A DNA stretch of 64,000 nucleotides from Ligula intestinalis (GCA_036362985.1 JAYGXS010000003.1:36913110-36977109), one strand, 5' to 3'. Positions 33,336 to 44,250 are shown, counted from the stretch's first letter. Notes: a model not told the origin generated them from the sequence alone. Translations and numbers: made by a program.

Positions 33336-33914
33336 CGGGTGTATCCCAGCATTTCTACGCACTTTATTCATTATTATATTATTTCAGATTGCTTTTTTAA
33401 TTTTTTTACATGTAGGAAATGGTAAGGAGGTCGTCTACTTCAACTTACTTGTGGTTGAACTTACCGTCCTGGAGTTAGTTTAGTTTAGTCCGCGGCGCTA
33501 AGCGCCGCGCACACCTCTATTTACGTACGATATAACTTCCAGTTTTGGCAAATAAAAACATTGCAAAAAACATTACAATTTTCGCCAATATATTGAGTGG
33601 TCATGCCGCCCGTTCATTGGTTGAAAAAAATCCGCCACATCTTCCATATAGGGTCTCCCCAGGGCTGGCAGGGTGAGACTGGGTGTGTTCCTAAGTGGCT
33701 CAGATCATTGAGCGAGAACGGACAGGGGTTGCCGGCAATTTGCGCCTGACCGCAGGCGGCATTAGGCGCGCAGACAAAAGGCGCCATCCGTCCGATCTTG
33801 GGTTCCAAGTGGATGCCAGGGCCACTACACATATCATTAATCTGCTCGAAAGTGAGGGACAAGATCTGTTTGTGGATATATAAAGGAATATTTTTGCAAA
33901 CGATTAAACATGTT
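33336..33914. other. Unassigned sequence with a GC hairpin
   Basis: Apart from the hairpin at 33491-33509 nothing is recognised. Confidence 0.4.
33491..33509. repeat. GC-rich 9-bp hairpin
   Basis: CGCGGCGCT and AGCGCCGCG pair perfectly around a single A. Its strong GC content stands out in AT-rich surroundings. The role is unknown; it could be a terminator-like or structural piece of a decayed element. Confidence 0.8.
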
Positions 33915-34643
33915 AAATAAGTCGTATTGGCAGACAATTGTTTTCGGTCATCCATCATCCGGCCGGTACATTACATGAGGCACAAAAATAGTACGTTAAT
34001 GGCAGCGTTTATGTGAATGTCCTATTTGGGAAGTGGGGAAGGAAGGGGGTTAGTGGATGGTTGAGTAGCATTAAGCTTTAAGGTTTTCCCTCCTCTCCTC
34101 AATGCGGGCGCCAACGTAGATTGGGCTTTGGTTGCGATGCGCAGAGAGGACACGGCATATGTTATCACGGTCAGCAGGTTGGAGTCTGTGGGGCAACCCC
34201 GAAACTTACGCTTGAATATTTTCTGTGGCTTCCTTCATGTGTGTTTTTGGACGAAATGGCTTCAGGAGGCACGGGTTTTCCGCGTGCAGTCGGCAATGGT
34301 GGCATATTGCTTGTTTCAGCGGCTTTTAACAGCGGCTTTACTTACCGTATTGGCACAGCCTCGGGTGTGGCAAGCACCCATTTGCACAGGCTGTTGGATA
34401 AGTGTTTTAGTGGTATATGACCCGAAAGGCGTCCACCTGCTTGTGTTTTTAAATAAGGCGGGCAATGATTGAGCTTGAAATCGATCGATAGTCTTCTTTG
34501 TTGAGACAGGCTGGTATGGGCTCGTGTATTGTCTTCTCCAGAAGTAGCGTTATTCGGCCAATATACCCCGTTCCACAGCAGTAAGCGATAGAATATATGC
34601 ACATGGATGTAGCCTGAAAAGGTAGTCTGCGTTTAGCTCCCAT
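33915..34643 (-). pseudogene. Penelope-like element, endonuclease and 3' end
   Basis: The minus strand from 34643 encodes YSIAYCCGTGYIGR, a GIY-YIG core, then HEPIPACLNKEDYRSISSSI and, after frame changes, VLATPEAVPIR. This parallels 39264-39704 (IPAWLLRGENRSTSSSILAH, LATAEAVAIRLAKP). The 3' UTR ends, as in that copy, with a CGGATGATGGATGACCGAAA block at 33942-33961 and CAATTGTCTGCCAATACGAC. Several frame breaks make it inactive. Confidence 0.65.
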
Positions 34644-35524
34644 GATACTATCACTTATGTTAATTTTAAATTGATTAAAAGAGACATAAGCAGTAGTCAG
34701 AAAACGTAATTACAGCTACTTTACACTACGGTGCACGATTATTGATATGAACAGAATACTTTTGTTTTTTTCTCCTAAAGAAAACCTACGTTAGAAGGTC
34801 CTAACATTTAAAAAGGCACACAATTTGAGTCAAATTTGATTTTTTTAAAATTGATGCACCCTAAGTAATCGAATCCACAGTCCTTCTATATACCCTCGAA
34901 ACGACGACAACATATTTTACACAGCCGAACTCGAGTCGATACTGTCAGAGAGAGGTAGATAGATAGATGGAGGGCGAGGGAGAGAGAGAGAGATTTGCGA
35001 TCCACATGCATACTCGAATTTCCTTAGTAACACGCGCTTGGCGCTACGAGACAAACGGGCTTGACATTCTCCACTCTAAAGCAAAACACATTGCCCAGTC
35101 AATGGTTATTAAAAGACAGAACGCACCATTTGCATACACGTTTGCCCTACAGTAGAAGGCGAACGCACATATGCTGTTAATTTTATCTGCAGAACATGCT
35201 GAAACCAAACTTCAGAAACAAAGAGTTCAGTGAGTAAAATAAAAGGACGTAAATTCAGCCCTAGGTATATCGCAGTGCAATTTCTTGTAACGTAGCATGT
35301 GTTGGAGAGCCAGATGTAAATGCCAGTAATTAAGTTAGCTTTACTCAGATAAGCAGCAACAAACTCTTTTGAAAATAACATGAAGCTCATGTTTTTATTT
35401 GATTTCCACCTAATATGAGCTCACATACTCTTTCAAATAACGAGGGCAACAGAGCGTGTATCCAAACCGATGGGAGAAAAAAAATGTTACTATGGAGGGA
35501 GAACGGGTCTAAAATTATGTTAAT

Positions 35525-35866
35525 TGCCAATAGAGGATAATATGCAAGATCAGAGAAGCGCTTGAGAAGAAGAAGAAGATGCGATCACTCGAAAAAGAGT
35601 TTTTTTTCCTGACGTTTCGGACTCCCTCGGGAATCCTTTATCATAGATAATTGCAGGAAAGTCGGAGCCATGCGCAGATCACGGTGATACATGCACAGGT
35701 TGCACATTATTTATGGTTCGCAGCGGTCATCTATATGCGTACTTTAATTGTCAGTTCCCATAGCCACCGCTTGAGGTCTTAATTGGTACGGTAATAGCTT
35801 ATTAATTTCCATAGTTAGCTTGTCAGCGTCGGATGCGGGCTTGATAATTGCAGGACAGAATTACTG
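35525..35866 (-). mobile_element. About 340-bp insertion carrying a hammerhead-like motif
   Basis: The paralogous repeat at 46075-46985 reads straight from the AGAAAAAAATT region into AACTGAATTA.CGCGTCTG, whereas copy A has about 340 extra bases here. The insertion contains a Penelope-style hammerhead core on its minus strand and no ORF. It is best explained as a short Penelope 3' end. The exact ends and any target duplication (AATT..AATTAC is a candidate) cannot be fixed by eye. Confidence 0.5.
35608..35651 (-). ncRNA. Hammerhead-ribozyme-like motif with strong stem II
   Basis: The minus strand reads CTATGATAAA, then GGATTCCC-GA-GGGAGTCC (eight pairs, one of them T-G), then GAAACGTCAGG. GAAAC followed by GTC is the canonical end of Penelope hammerheads. 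The first core element lacks one base relative to CTGATGA, so this copy is probably inactive. Confidence 0.5.
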
Positions 35867-35995
35867 AATTACCGCGTCTGATCTGATGTCAATTCGGCAA
35901 CAATCACATGAGCTTCTATGTGTGCGCACGCATTAAGAGCGAATGAGTAGATTTATCGAGGCTAGCCTACTAATGAGGGCGTATAATTTGACAGA

Positions 35996-37640
35996 TTGAG
36001 GTCAGCCTACTGATGAGGGTTCTCGCGGTGTCTGCATCTGTACAAAAGGTAGCTTGATGCCTGCGAACGCGAGGAGTCAAATCTGGTCTGAAGCGCAGGT
36101 AGATGCTTTGCATAGCCACAACAGGTTCATTATGTTATACGAATTCAGCATGTATGCCGACATTTACTTAATTTCACATTAGGTGTTTCAGTCTTTCACG
36201 ATAAAATAGTGATTTCGCCTATGCACTTCTGTTCTCCTACCCTTGAAAATGGTAAAACTCATTGATGAAATATTGATAAAGCAGTACAACTTCTGAAGGG
36301 GAAGAGGAAAAATATATTGTGGTCTTATTTTATCAGTGAAATATATAAGCGTGACTAACTTACGAAGTCTACCAATAAAATAAAAGTTTTGGTCATGAGA
36401 GTAACAAATAAAAGGTTTCCCAGACGCACTGTTACACTGCAATTCATTTACGGCCGCTCTAATTTATATAGCTATAAAAGATGAACAGCAAGGAATCCTG
36501 TTAACTGGAATTTTAGTCATATAACTATGCAGGATGGGACTCAAATGCAATTTGGAGAGCCTTGCTGGCGTAGTTCAAAGGAAAGAAACAAATTGTTATC
36601 CACTTAATGTAGAAAATGTGAATAAAAATGAGAAATGTAGGAAATTGATTAATTGGGCTTATGTCGGACATTCGTATGATCATCATCCAAAGCCTTACTT
36701 TAGAATCTTTAAGAGTATTACGTTACATTAAAACATAAGTCCTTAAATAGAAATCATAATCACGACAGGAAACAGTAGTTTGAAGTTCCCGACCCTAACC
36801 ATAACCATTCCAACCCTTGTTCTTATAATAAAAACAGCTTCTTACCTTGAATCACTTAAAATATCATATTATTAAATTGCTGACTCAATACTGATTCAGA
36901 CGTCAAATTCCTAAAATTAACACTAATTTAAATTTTAAACCTGTAAACGTTTACCATTACCTATGAATAATATATAAACAGTGAATTATTTTAACCCAAA
37001 ATAGTACTGTGCAAGTTGCCATACTCTCAAGGCTCTTCTCTGTTGTCGGATGCCATAGGTCAGGTATGTTCCAGAACTGTTAGAACACAACAAATACACT
37101 GGAGTTAACAAGTCGAAAACCCATTGTTTTCCGCTGCACTCGAAACATTTATATACTGCTTGAAATCAACTTTTTTCTCGTTCCGTCTACTTGACGGGAT
37201 GAAACTCTATAAGCAGTCTGCAAGCCATGGTCTACCGGCAAAAAATCATGACATTTTCTTTGTTAGGGACCATGTTTTGCGATCCATTCATCCCCCCCAA
37301 AAAAGGTTAGGCAGCGCTGTCCTAAATAGGCATACTTAGTCATCCAGAGGTAAGCAGAACTCCTTTGAGGTCAGATTATCGGTTCGGACAGTAAGACGCA
37401 CAGCAGGATGGAGTCAAGACGACTTTCTGTTCTAGTCCGATCATCAGATCGGCAAAACTGCCCAGGTAAATGCTTTTGAAGATACAGAAGGATTCCTCAA
37501 GGGCGATGATGATGACGGCAAGACAACGATACAGCTAACTGCTTGTAGGCACTGGACAGCGAGGGTGTTGCAGTGGACTCAGGTAAATATCAAGTGACAG
37601 TGACACTTCGCGTGTTTCACACAGCCACGACTCATGATTG
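35996..37640. other. No recognisable feature
   Basis: AT-rich DNA of 1.6 kb with short frames only and no repeat I can pair within the window. Confidence 0.45.
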
Positions 37641-37990
37641 TCCCGTGAATTTATAGGAGTTGGGGCTAAGACGGTTAACCCTAACAGCTACAATCATTCA
37701 GGCCCTGGTTCCTTAGGATATTAGAGAAGTCTTGGGAAGGCAGAGTAGACGGAACATTATATTGTCTACAGAGAGGAATGGGAAAGTCGCCTATTGGTCT
37801 TTCAAGGCGTCAAACCGTGAGATCGGCGTCGTCCCGACCTCCGCGCGCGAGGCGCAATTTCAAGTGAGGTTTAAGAGCCGTTAGGCCAGGAGACAGAGAG
37901 AGCGGGTCCATTGGCTAGGTCGGCCTGTGATCGTTTAGACACCGTGCGGGTGGACAGTGTGTGAGTGGATAGCGTATGGCCCGACACCGT
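37641..37990 (-). repeat. LTR-like repeat, copy 5
   Basis: Begins after TATAGGAGTT with GGGCTAAGACGGTTAACCCT, CAATCATTCAGGCCCTGGTTC and CTTAGGATATTAGAGAAGTC. It continues through the GC-rich CCGCGCGCGAGGCGC block to GGCCTGTGATCG, in parallel with 32956-33335 and, for the first part, 18757. Confidence 0.6.
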
Positions 37991-38979
37991 TGATGGACAT
38001 CGTGGGTGGCCTATGTCTCGCAGCAGTCGCAACGACCTTGAGGTCCAGACATATTGAGATCACGAGAGGAAAGCCAGACAACGAGCCGGCAACGACCCAC
38101 TTCAGATTTGTCCCGAGCCTCAAACCTGCCCTAACTAATAATAGCTTAAACCCCGATACACTACCTTTGCTGAGATCAAGGGAATAGGAGCGTGAGTATT
38201 GCATTGAAAGCAGAGTCACCTCTGAATAACATTATTATCAAACATAGGACCAGTACTACTAATTTTCAGCTTTGCAGCGATGTATTAGTAGTGTGACTAG
38301 TAATAGCCATTTGGTAGCAGCATCCTTGTGCCTACCTAGCAACTTTGTGAGGATAAGTTAGGTTAGAAAATGAGGTAGTACCCGCGCAAAGACTACTGCC
38401 ACTTATTATTAATCTGGGCGGTGTTTCTGGCTTGCATTGGAGAAAGCGGCAAACGCCAGATCTTTGTCTTCTTGACCCTGGGGGTAGGTGATAAGTGCGG
38501 TTGGCGCCTGCTAAGTTAACTATCACTTTAGTCTAACCCCTGATCTCCAGTCACCACCACTGCTCCGCATATGGTGTGCTTCATCGAACGGGATGGTCCG
38601 ACACTCAAAAAGAATGCGTTACTTAGAAGATGAGATATATTTTAGGAGCAATTATATTTTTCAAAGACGGGTAGGTGCTAGGGACTAGGTGTGCTTCGAG
38701 AGAGTGAATTTCAAAAAAGATTCAGACGGAGAACTTTTGATCGACGACTTAATAACATATGAACTTTCAGTCTGCAAATGTAGACAACCCGATAGGCTGA
38801 TATCGTTTTGGTTATAGTTTGGTATCTAAAAACATTAAGCCGCTAAACTTCAGTATGCGTATTCATCTACCTGGAAGCGCAGAGTTCACGCTGGAGGACA
38901 CACGGGTGGGTAGGACCCCTCGCTGTTGATTCAAGCAACAACAGAATACCGGCTAAACAAATATTTAACGTTTAAAATA
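37991..38979. repeat. Low-copy repeat remnants
   Basis: GAGATCAAGGGAATA.GAGC at 38170 resembles 12582, and GTGTTTCTGGCTTGCATTGG at 38421 resembles 12939. The rest is unassigned and no gene is supported. Confidence 0.35.
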
Positions 38980-39065
38980 CAGTTCTGTGAGGGCTGCAAG
39001 TAAATTTCCTATATTTATAAATGTTTGATTATTTCTCCCATACCAGCGGGAACGCATTTACGAAA

Positions 39066-39708
39066 TTCAGCGAAAATTCCCATTTCTACGATTGAAAAGT
39101 CGTGTTGGCAAACGATTGTTTTCGGTCATTCATCGTCAGGCCAGTACATGACATGGGGAATTAAATTGGTCAATTAATTACTGCGATTATCTGATCGACA
39201 AATTTAGGGAGGGGTAGGGGAGGAAAAGGGTGAGGGTAATTAAGCAGCTGAATTTTCCCTCGTCTATTGAACGCGGGCGCCTGCGCGGGTAGGACGCTGG
39301 TTGCCATGCCCAGATGAGACAGGGGGGATGTTCTCGCGGTCCGCGGATTGAGTTCTGTATGTCAGCTGCGCGGCTTGCTCTTGACTATTCTCCGTAGCTT
39401 CGTCTTCTCTGGCTTCAGTAGGTGTTGGATTTCCGCGTGCAGTCGGCCAAGGGAGGCCGATGGCTTGAACCAGCGCCTTTCGACAGCATAGAATGGGTTT
39501 TGCTAGCCGGATTGCCACTGCTTCTGCTGTGGCTAACACCCGTTTGCGCAGGCCTTTGGAGAAGTGCGTTGGCGTGCGGTATATGACCCGAAAGGCTTCA
39601 CTCGCGTCCACTTGGTGGTTTGTATCAATTAGGTGGGCGAGGATTGAGCTTGAGGTCGATCTATTCTCCCCTCTGAGGAGCCAAGCTGGTATGTGCTCGC
39701 GCATTCTC
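39066..39708 (-). mobile_element. 5'-truncated Penelope-like element with 9-bp target duplication
   Basis: The insertion lies between two copies of TTTACGAAA (39057-39065 and 39709-39717). The corresponding site in copy A of R1 reads TTTGCGAAA once. The minus-strand frame 39704-39264 begins inside the endonuclease region (REHIPAWLLRGENRS) and continues SSSILAHLIDTNHQVD, TPTHFSKGLRKRVLATAEAV and AIRLAKPILCC. It ends in a hydrophilic tail and a stop at 39264. The 3' end carries a CTGACGA-N9-GAAA motif at 39120-39139. Reverse transcriptase and the GIY core are missing, so this is a dead 5' truncation. Penelope elements prime at nicked target DNA, which fits the truncation. Confidence 0.75.
39120..39139 (-). 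ncRNA. Hammerhead-core-like motif of the Penelope 3' end
   Basis: The minus strand reads CTGACGA, nine bases (TGAATGACC), then GAAA. The two boxes fit the hammerhead core CUGANGA..GAAA, but the nine bases do not form an obvious stem II. The same spacing appears in related copies at 33942-33961 (CGGATGA) and 51878-51897, and a decayed form lies at 12248-12266. Confidence 0.35.
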
Positions 39709-40222
39709 TTTACGAAAACTTATCAATAATAATGAGCAACATTAGGCAAATTAAGTACTTGAAAGAACAATGAGAAGTACTAACTGCTTATTAAAAAAAA
39801 ATTTACTCGATAATTCCCAGCTTGTGGAGACGTCAAAAATGGCTGTAAATCAAAACAATAAATTTAAATAGTTTGTTAAGAAGAAACTTCAAGCAACCAA
39901 TTTCTTTATATATAAAGAACTTGTCTTCAGTCAAAATATTTTGTGCATATGGTAATTAGTCTTTACCTATTTATTGAATATCGTGGAATGAAGTCTCTCT
40001 GCATTTTGCTAAGTTTACGTGTATTTATTCATACGTTTACTAATTGCCGTTTTTTGACGTTTATATCAAATCCTTTAAAATAAGATATAACTTAACATCA
40101 TTTACCGAAAAAAACGAGTTTTCGGATATTATTTGCTATGCAGGTGGCCATGTTGTTCAAATGTAGAAATGCTTCAAAATAGCAAAATACATTTTCCAAA
40201 CCAAAGCCCTTCTTATTATTAA

Positions 40223-40463
40223 CCCATTACCTCTCGGTGATCTCATATGTGATCACTTAACAATTAAGAGCTTTTGTAATTATCTGTCTGTATGTACGCA
40301 TTTTTAACCTTCATGCTGTATATATTAGGTATATTTCTCTAATATCCACATGAGCTTTTTAAAAAATTCGCTCGAAATTTATTTATATACAAGTTTGAAA
40401 AACCATAAGTATCCAAGTTTTATAACAAAAATCAAAGTGGTTAAAATTATGGGAGGTAATGGG
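40223..40463. mobile_element. 241-bp piggyBac-type MITE
   Basis: The element starts CCCATTACCTCTC and ends GGGAGGTAATGGG, an inverted repeat of 13 bases with one mismatch. It is flanked on both sides by TTAA (40219-40222 and 40464-40467). The paralogous R1 copy A has a single TTAA at 20944-20947 in the identical context TCTTATTATTAAATCCACT. TTAA duplication and C-rich short inverted repeats define piggyBac-like elements. It has no coding capacity. Confidence 0.85.
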
Positions 40464-40564
40464 TTAAATCCACTCAGTTGATCAAAATAACCTGTCCAGA
40501 CATACGCTAAATTATCAAGTTAGATTTTCTCCTGAAATTTTTTTGCAGGATTCGCAGAACTGTA

Positions 40565-41599
40565 GTTCCCACGCTGTAAGCATGACCTAATAAAATGTGA
40601 GAAATATGACGCGTTACCCCGCAGAAGCTGCTGGCACTTGCCCAAAAATATGAACATGCAAATTGGCACCAACACAAATACTACTGATGTTCTCGCAGTT
40701 AATCAGCGACGTGAGAGGGCCATTGTTGTTCTAGTGAGGTTCATGTTTCGTTAATATTAATAAACTTAGCAATCCTACTTTGTCCACGACATGTGTTGTG
40801 TAGACTGGACTAGATTTATTTTGCAGACTGTCACTTCGGAAGCCTACATTCTTGAAAAGGTAAGACGAAATCTTGGGATGCCAATTTTGCAGTATCATGG
40901 GAGTTAAATTTTATGTAGTATTAAATTCCAAATCGTCTTCTGGTCGCTGCAATTTGCTTGTTGTGTCGTAAAGCACAGCCGTTCAATGGACCTGGAATCT
41001 ATCAGTTTAGCTATTTTGACTTTTTTGCCCCTTCATTGAATGAATCTCTTGTGTCGGCTGGTTGCAGCATATTTCCACCATTATCAATTATCCAGGTTTC
41101 ATGATATTTGAATGAATCGCCCCTGCGATACATCACACAGCACTCTTCATCACTTTATTACGCACCTCACGCATTCGGATGTGCCATAGCGGTTTCTGCT
41201 TACCAAACGACTTCGCTGAAGTTTTGAGACTATCGATTTGGATATATTTTTCCTAGCGGGTTAGAAGTCAAGTCTAAACGTCATGATTTTTGCGATTCTG
41301 AATGAACACTATGTAAGATTCCAAACTTACTTATTTCAGCTTTTATTATATTCAGGGTGACACACATATATCCAACATATACCTTTACACTGCAAAATAA
41401 TCATAATTCATGCATACCTTTAGATGCATCTAATTTGGCATTCATCTCCAATTTGCCACACTGAAAATTCGATTATTGCCGACCGCGTAGGTCCTTGACG
41501 AGTTCGGAGGTCTCAAAACGAAATATCACAAACCACTTCGATGCTTTCTGTTATTGAATAGTAACGGAGCAAAAGACACTGATTTATAAACGCCCTGTG
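40565..41599. other. No recognisable feature
   Basis: One kilobase of AT-rich DNA with short frames only. Confidence 0.45.
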
Positions 41600-41838
41600 C
41601 TAATGTCGTTCGATCCTGATAGAAATTGCCCCCAGGGGCGACAGTGTCTTCGCCTCAAAATCCCCAGGACATGCTTTCACTTCCTGCTCTTTTTTTCTTT
41701 TAGTTTCGTTCCCACCACATTGGCTCATATTATTTGGCCTCCTCAAAAACGTAAGCTTCTATTTTTTGATAGCACAATACAGCTGTGCAAATAGGGAACT
41801 CAAGGGCAGCCTACCTACATCTCCCTCAAATATACCGA
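41600..41838 (+). repeat. Solo CR1 3' UTR
   Basis: Contains CAGGGGCGACAGTGTCTTCG, then CAAAATCCCCAGGACATGC, then TGCAAATAGGGAACTCAAGG and CTCCCTCAAATATACCGATG. These are the landmarks of the CR1 3' ends at 14550-14782 and 57960-58178. No ORF2 sequence precedes it, so this is an extreme 5' truncation. Confidence 0.6.
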
Positions 41839-42382
41839 TGATACATACGTTCATATTTTACGTGCTGATAAATAGAAATGCTGTCCCATATCATCACACC
41901 TTCGTCTTATTATGCAAACGCTTGAGTTGCTTCGCACGTGTTTGCGTAAAACAAATGGTGTTTCTGTACGTCTACGGAAAAGGCATCGCCCATATCTCCC
42001 CACTATGTTGGTTTCTATTGAACTGGGACGCCTGAAGCAGATTTCAAACGTTTCTTTTCTTCTATAATATTAAGCTTTACATAAAATTATAGGTTCTGCT
42101 AATGCTCATATGTCTCCTTCAAGCAGTACAAGTTAACAGAAACCGCTCCCTTACACCATTATGCAGGTGGACCGGTGCCAAATGTCACGGATATTTGGGT
42201 TAGAGTGAGCATATGAGAAGAAAATAATTAAGTTTGGATTCATGGTCGAATCACAGTGAAGATAAAACTAAAGGTTTTAATAAGAGCTGCGACATCTAAA
42301 TAGGTCATATGTCAGCTGGCCAAAGATACCTTCAACTGGGCTGGATAGCTTGTCAGAAGTGCATAGCATCACGGTTAATGTG
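41839..42382. other. No recognisable feature
   Basis: Short frames only. Confidence 0.4.
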
Positions 42383-42500
42383 TTATTGTGTCGGAAAATT
42401 CATTTGGGCTTGCGGTTTCCTGTGCCTCTATGGAGACTGGCTCGTCAGTGGTTTCCCCAGCGTCAGATTTAGATAAATATCTGAAAGCTGGTAATACAAA
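42383..42500 (+). repeat. Short dispersed repeat R5, copy 1
   Basis: GTTATTGTGTCGG.AAATTCAT, GGGCTTGCGGTTTCCTGTGCC and CTCGTCAGTGGTTTCCCCAGC match 44862-44975 with scattered differences. It probably belongs to a Penelope-type element, because the second copy directly follows a Penelope reverse transcriptase. Confidence 0.55.
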
Positions 42501-42669
42501 CGTCAATGACGTAAGCAAGTATAGGAATTTTGGTTATGCAAGTGTGCCTATTAACTGCATACCCTTAACGACGCAGTAGTTTAACCGCACCTCGCTGCCC
42601 CAGCTCGGAAAATTGGTACATTCGGAAGAGGTCGTAGGCAATAAATGCAAATAGTAAAGAAGGCAATAT

Positions 42670-43220
42670 ATGTGACGATGTAAAGTTTAAGTTTAACATT
42701 GTGAGCCTTTTCAGCTGTTTGGAGTAATAATGTGCATAGACGTAACAGTGAAGCTTTATCGTCATGCCTAACTCACAAAAAAGTACTTGACATCTGTATT
42801 CATTCGTTAAGTTGATGTTCCTTATTGATGTGTTCTTGAGTGGTGAGGGGACTACGGTAATCCGCTTACACTGCCGGTCTTCTCGTACACGCAAGTGGTT
42901 GATTGCCTTCCCGTAGTTTAGACACAATTTTTTTAGCAAACTACGATAGGAACCTCTTCCATTGCAACTAACCAGAAAAGCATGAGGCAAATATACGATA
43001 CATGTAAGAATTTAAATTTATGTGAGATTAACCTATTCATTCACAATGGGGATTAATGTGCACAAAAATTTGAGGTCCAGATATAATATTCCGTTCATCA
43101 CCATCGGAAGAGGATGAAGAAGGGACGATTTCTGGAGAACAAGTTACATATAAGTTGACGTGGATGCTAATTGTGGTAAGGGCTTATTATAAACATCGCC
43201 ATAGTTTAACTAGGCTAACC
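42670..43220 (-). repeat. Dispersed repeat R4, copy B
   Basis: Second copy of the repeat at 31885. In place of the hammerhead-like block of copy A it has a different stretch (ATATTCCGTTCATCACCATC..GGACGATTTC). A related phrase, AAAGTCCAGATATCATATCG, occurs at 43508, close to the motif at 43592. Confidence 0.55.
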
Positions 43221-43585
43221 TGCCTAAACTTACTTTTACGAAAATACAATTTGAACTGATTAAAATGGATAATAAGCCAAGACAAATAAAATAAAACTAA
43301 CGTAAGCTTAAACAAAACTAAGAAGCTATCCTTTAAACATTTAACATACAGTTATAGGCAGAGTTGACACTGGCTGAAATAGGATAACAGGAATAAGGAA
43401 ATGTTTTTATAAATGTGAAAGCAAGCCGTTTAGCTTCATTTAATGCAGTGATAACAGCGTATACCCTGTATATACTTACATAATTCAATATGCGTGAAGA
43501 TTCAAAGTCCAGATATCATATCGTTTTCACCATCCCCCAAAGAAAAAGAAGAAGGAACGAGGAAATGGACCACGTTTTTTTGAGA

Positions 43586-43626
43586 CTGACGTTTCGGACA
43601 CTCTCTCTCTCTGTTTCATCGTCAGA
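43586..43626 (-). ncRNA. Hammerhead-ribozyme-like motif, Penelope type
   Basis: The minus strand has CTGACGA at 43625-43619 and GAAACGTCAG at 43595-43586. The stem II region between them is mostly an AG-repeat with only ACA..TGT left to pair. Both conserved boxes fit the hammerhead core, and GAAAC-GTC is the Penelope form. The expanded AG run probably destroyed stem II. Confidence 0.5.
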
Positions 43627-44250
43627 GTAACTGGGTGGTCATTTCTGTTCGCCGGGACTGTTATAGCCTTTCCGCGTGCCTGTGATTATATCCGCGCTTG
43701 ACGCACGCACTTTGACCTGCCTGATCGATGTTGATTGACCATGATATTGATCACTGGTAAGTTCGTGTGATCTCTGCTCACATTTCGCCTGTCACAAGTC
43801 AGCGTAGTGGCTGACATGCACATGCCCACCTGAGTTGATCGCAACCTCGTGGGCGTGGCTGTGATGTGGTTGCTTGCCGTCTTCTCCATTTTTTACCTCC
43901 GGAGCTGGTTCTATTCTTCACTCTAGCTTCCTGTTGGCCTTGTTCGAACTGACTCGGGCCTTCTGCGCAAAGCCTGGTAAGCGGGATGTAGGTCTATGAC
44001 TATGCTGAGTGTGCCAGTCGAAGACCAACTTTCCAGCAGCAATTTAGCCATTTTGTCTCTGGCTCGGGCAAGGACCCTTGTTTTGTCAAAGGCGAAGATG
44101 TGGTACTTCTGCTGTACGTGCTCACATACCGTAGACAGCTTATCGTTGCGGTTGATTGCCTGTTGATTCTCATGCAATCTTGTGCTCAGGCGTCTGCCCG
44201 TTTCATCAGCTTGGGTTATCAAACGGGCTTTTTAAGCGACTGTGCTTCAT
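43586..44250 (-). pseudogene. Penelope-like element: GIY-YIG endonuclease and 3' UTR
   Basis: On the minus strand the frame from 44222 reads LITQADETGRRLSTRLHENQQ, then AINRNDKLSTVCEHVQQKYH, IFAFDKTRVLARARDKMAKL and LLESWSSTG. This matches the second half of the Penelope nuclease domain (ETGRRLSTRLHEH, the H.....H..DF..TRVL segment, and the R..LLESW tail). The GIY half upstream is damaged. After the stop at 43923 a GC-richer 3' UTR leads into a hammerhead-like motif at 43592-43625, which is the expected order. A plus-strand Penelope reverse transcriptase lies head to head at 44283. Confidence 0.7.

Larger units (their letters stand above)
34700..35995. repeat. Dispersed repeat R3, copy A, interrupted
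   Basis: Matches 46075-46985 in order: GTAATTACAGCTACTTTA, ACACGCGC..CTACGA.ACAAACGGGCTTGACA, TTCAGCCCTAG, CATATGAGCTCACAT-like, CCAAACCGATGG.AGAAAAAAA, GAATTA.CGCGTCTGA and GAATGAGTAGA..GCTAGCCTACTAATGAGGGC. Between about 35525 and 35866 it carries an insertion absent from copy B. The terminal GCCTACT.ATGAGGG phrase is locally duplicated at its right end. Confidence 0.65.
38980..40562. mobile_element. TA-flanked non-autonomous element R1, copy B, with nested insertions
   Basis: The left end CAGTTCTGTGAGGGCTGCAA follows TA at 38978. The right end is its inverted counterpart (TTGCAGGATTCGCAGAACTG), followed by TA at 40563. Without its two insertions the element would be near 0.7 kb. CAGT termini and TA duplications suggest a Tc1/mariner-type MITE. 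It contains a Penelope insertion (39066-39708) and a TTAA-flanked MITE (40223-40463); copy A at 19692 shows both sites empty. Confidence 0.75.
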
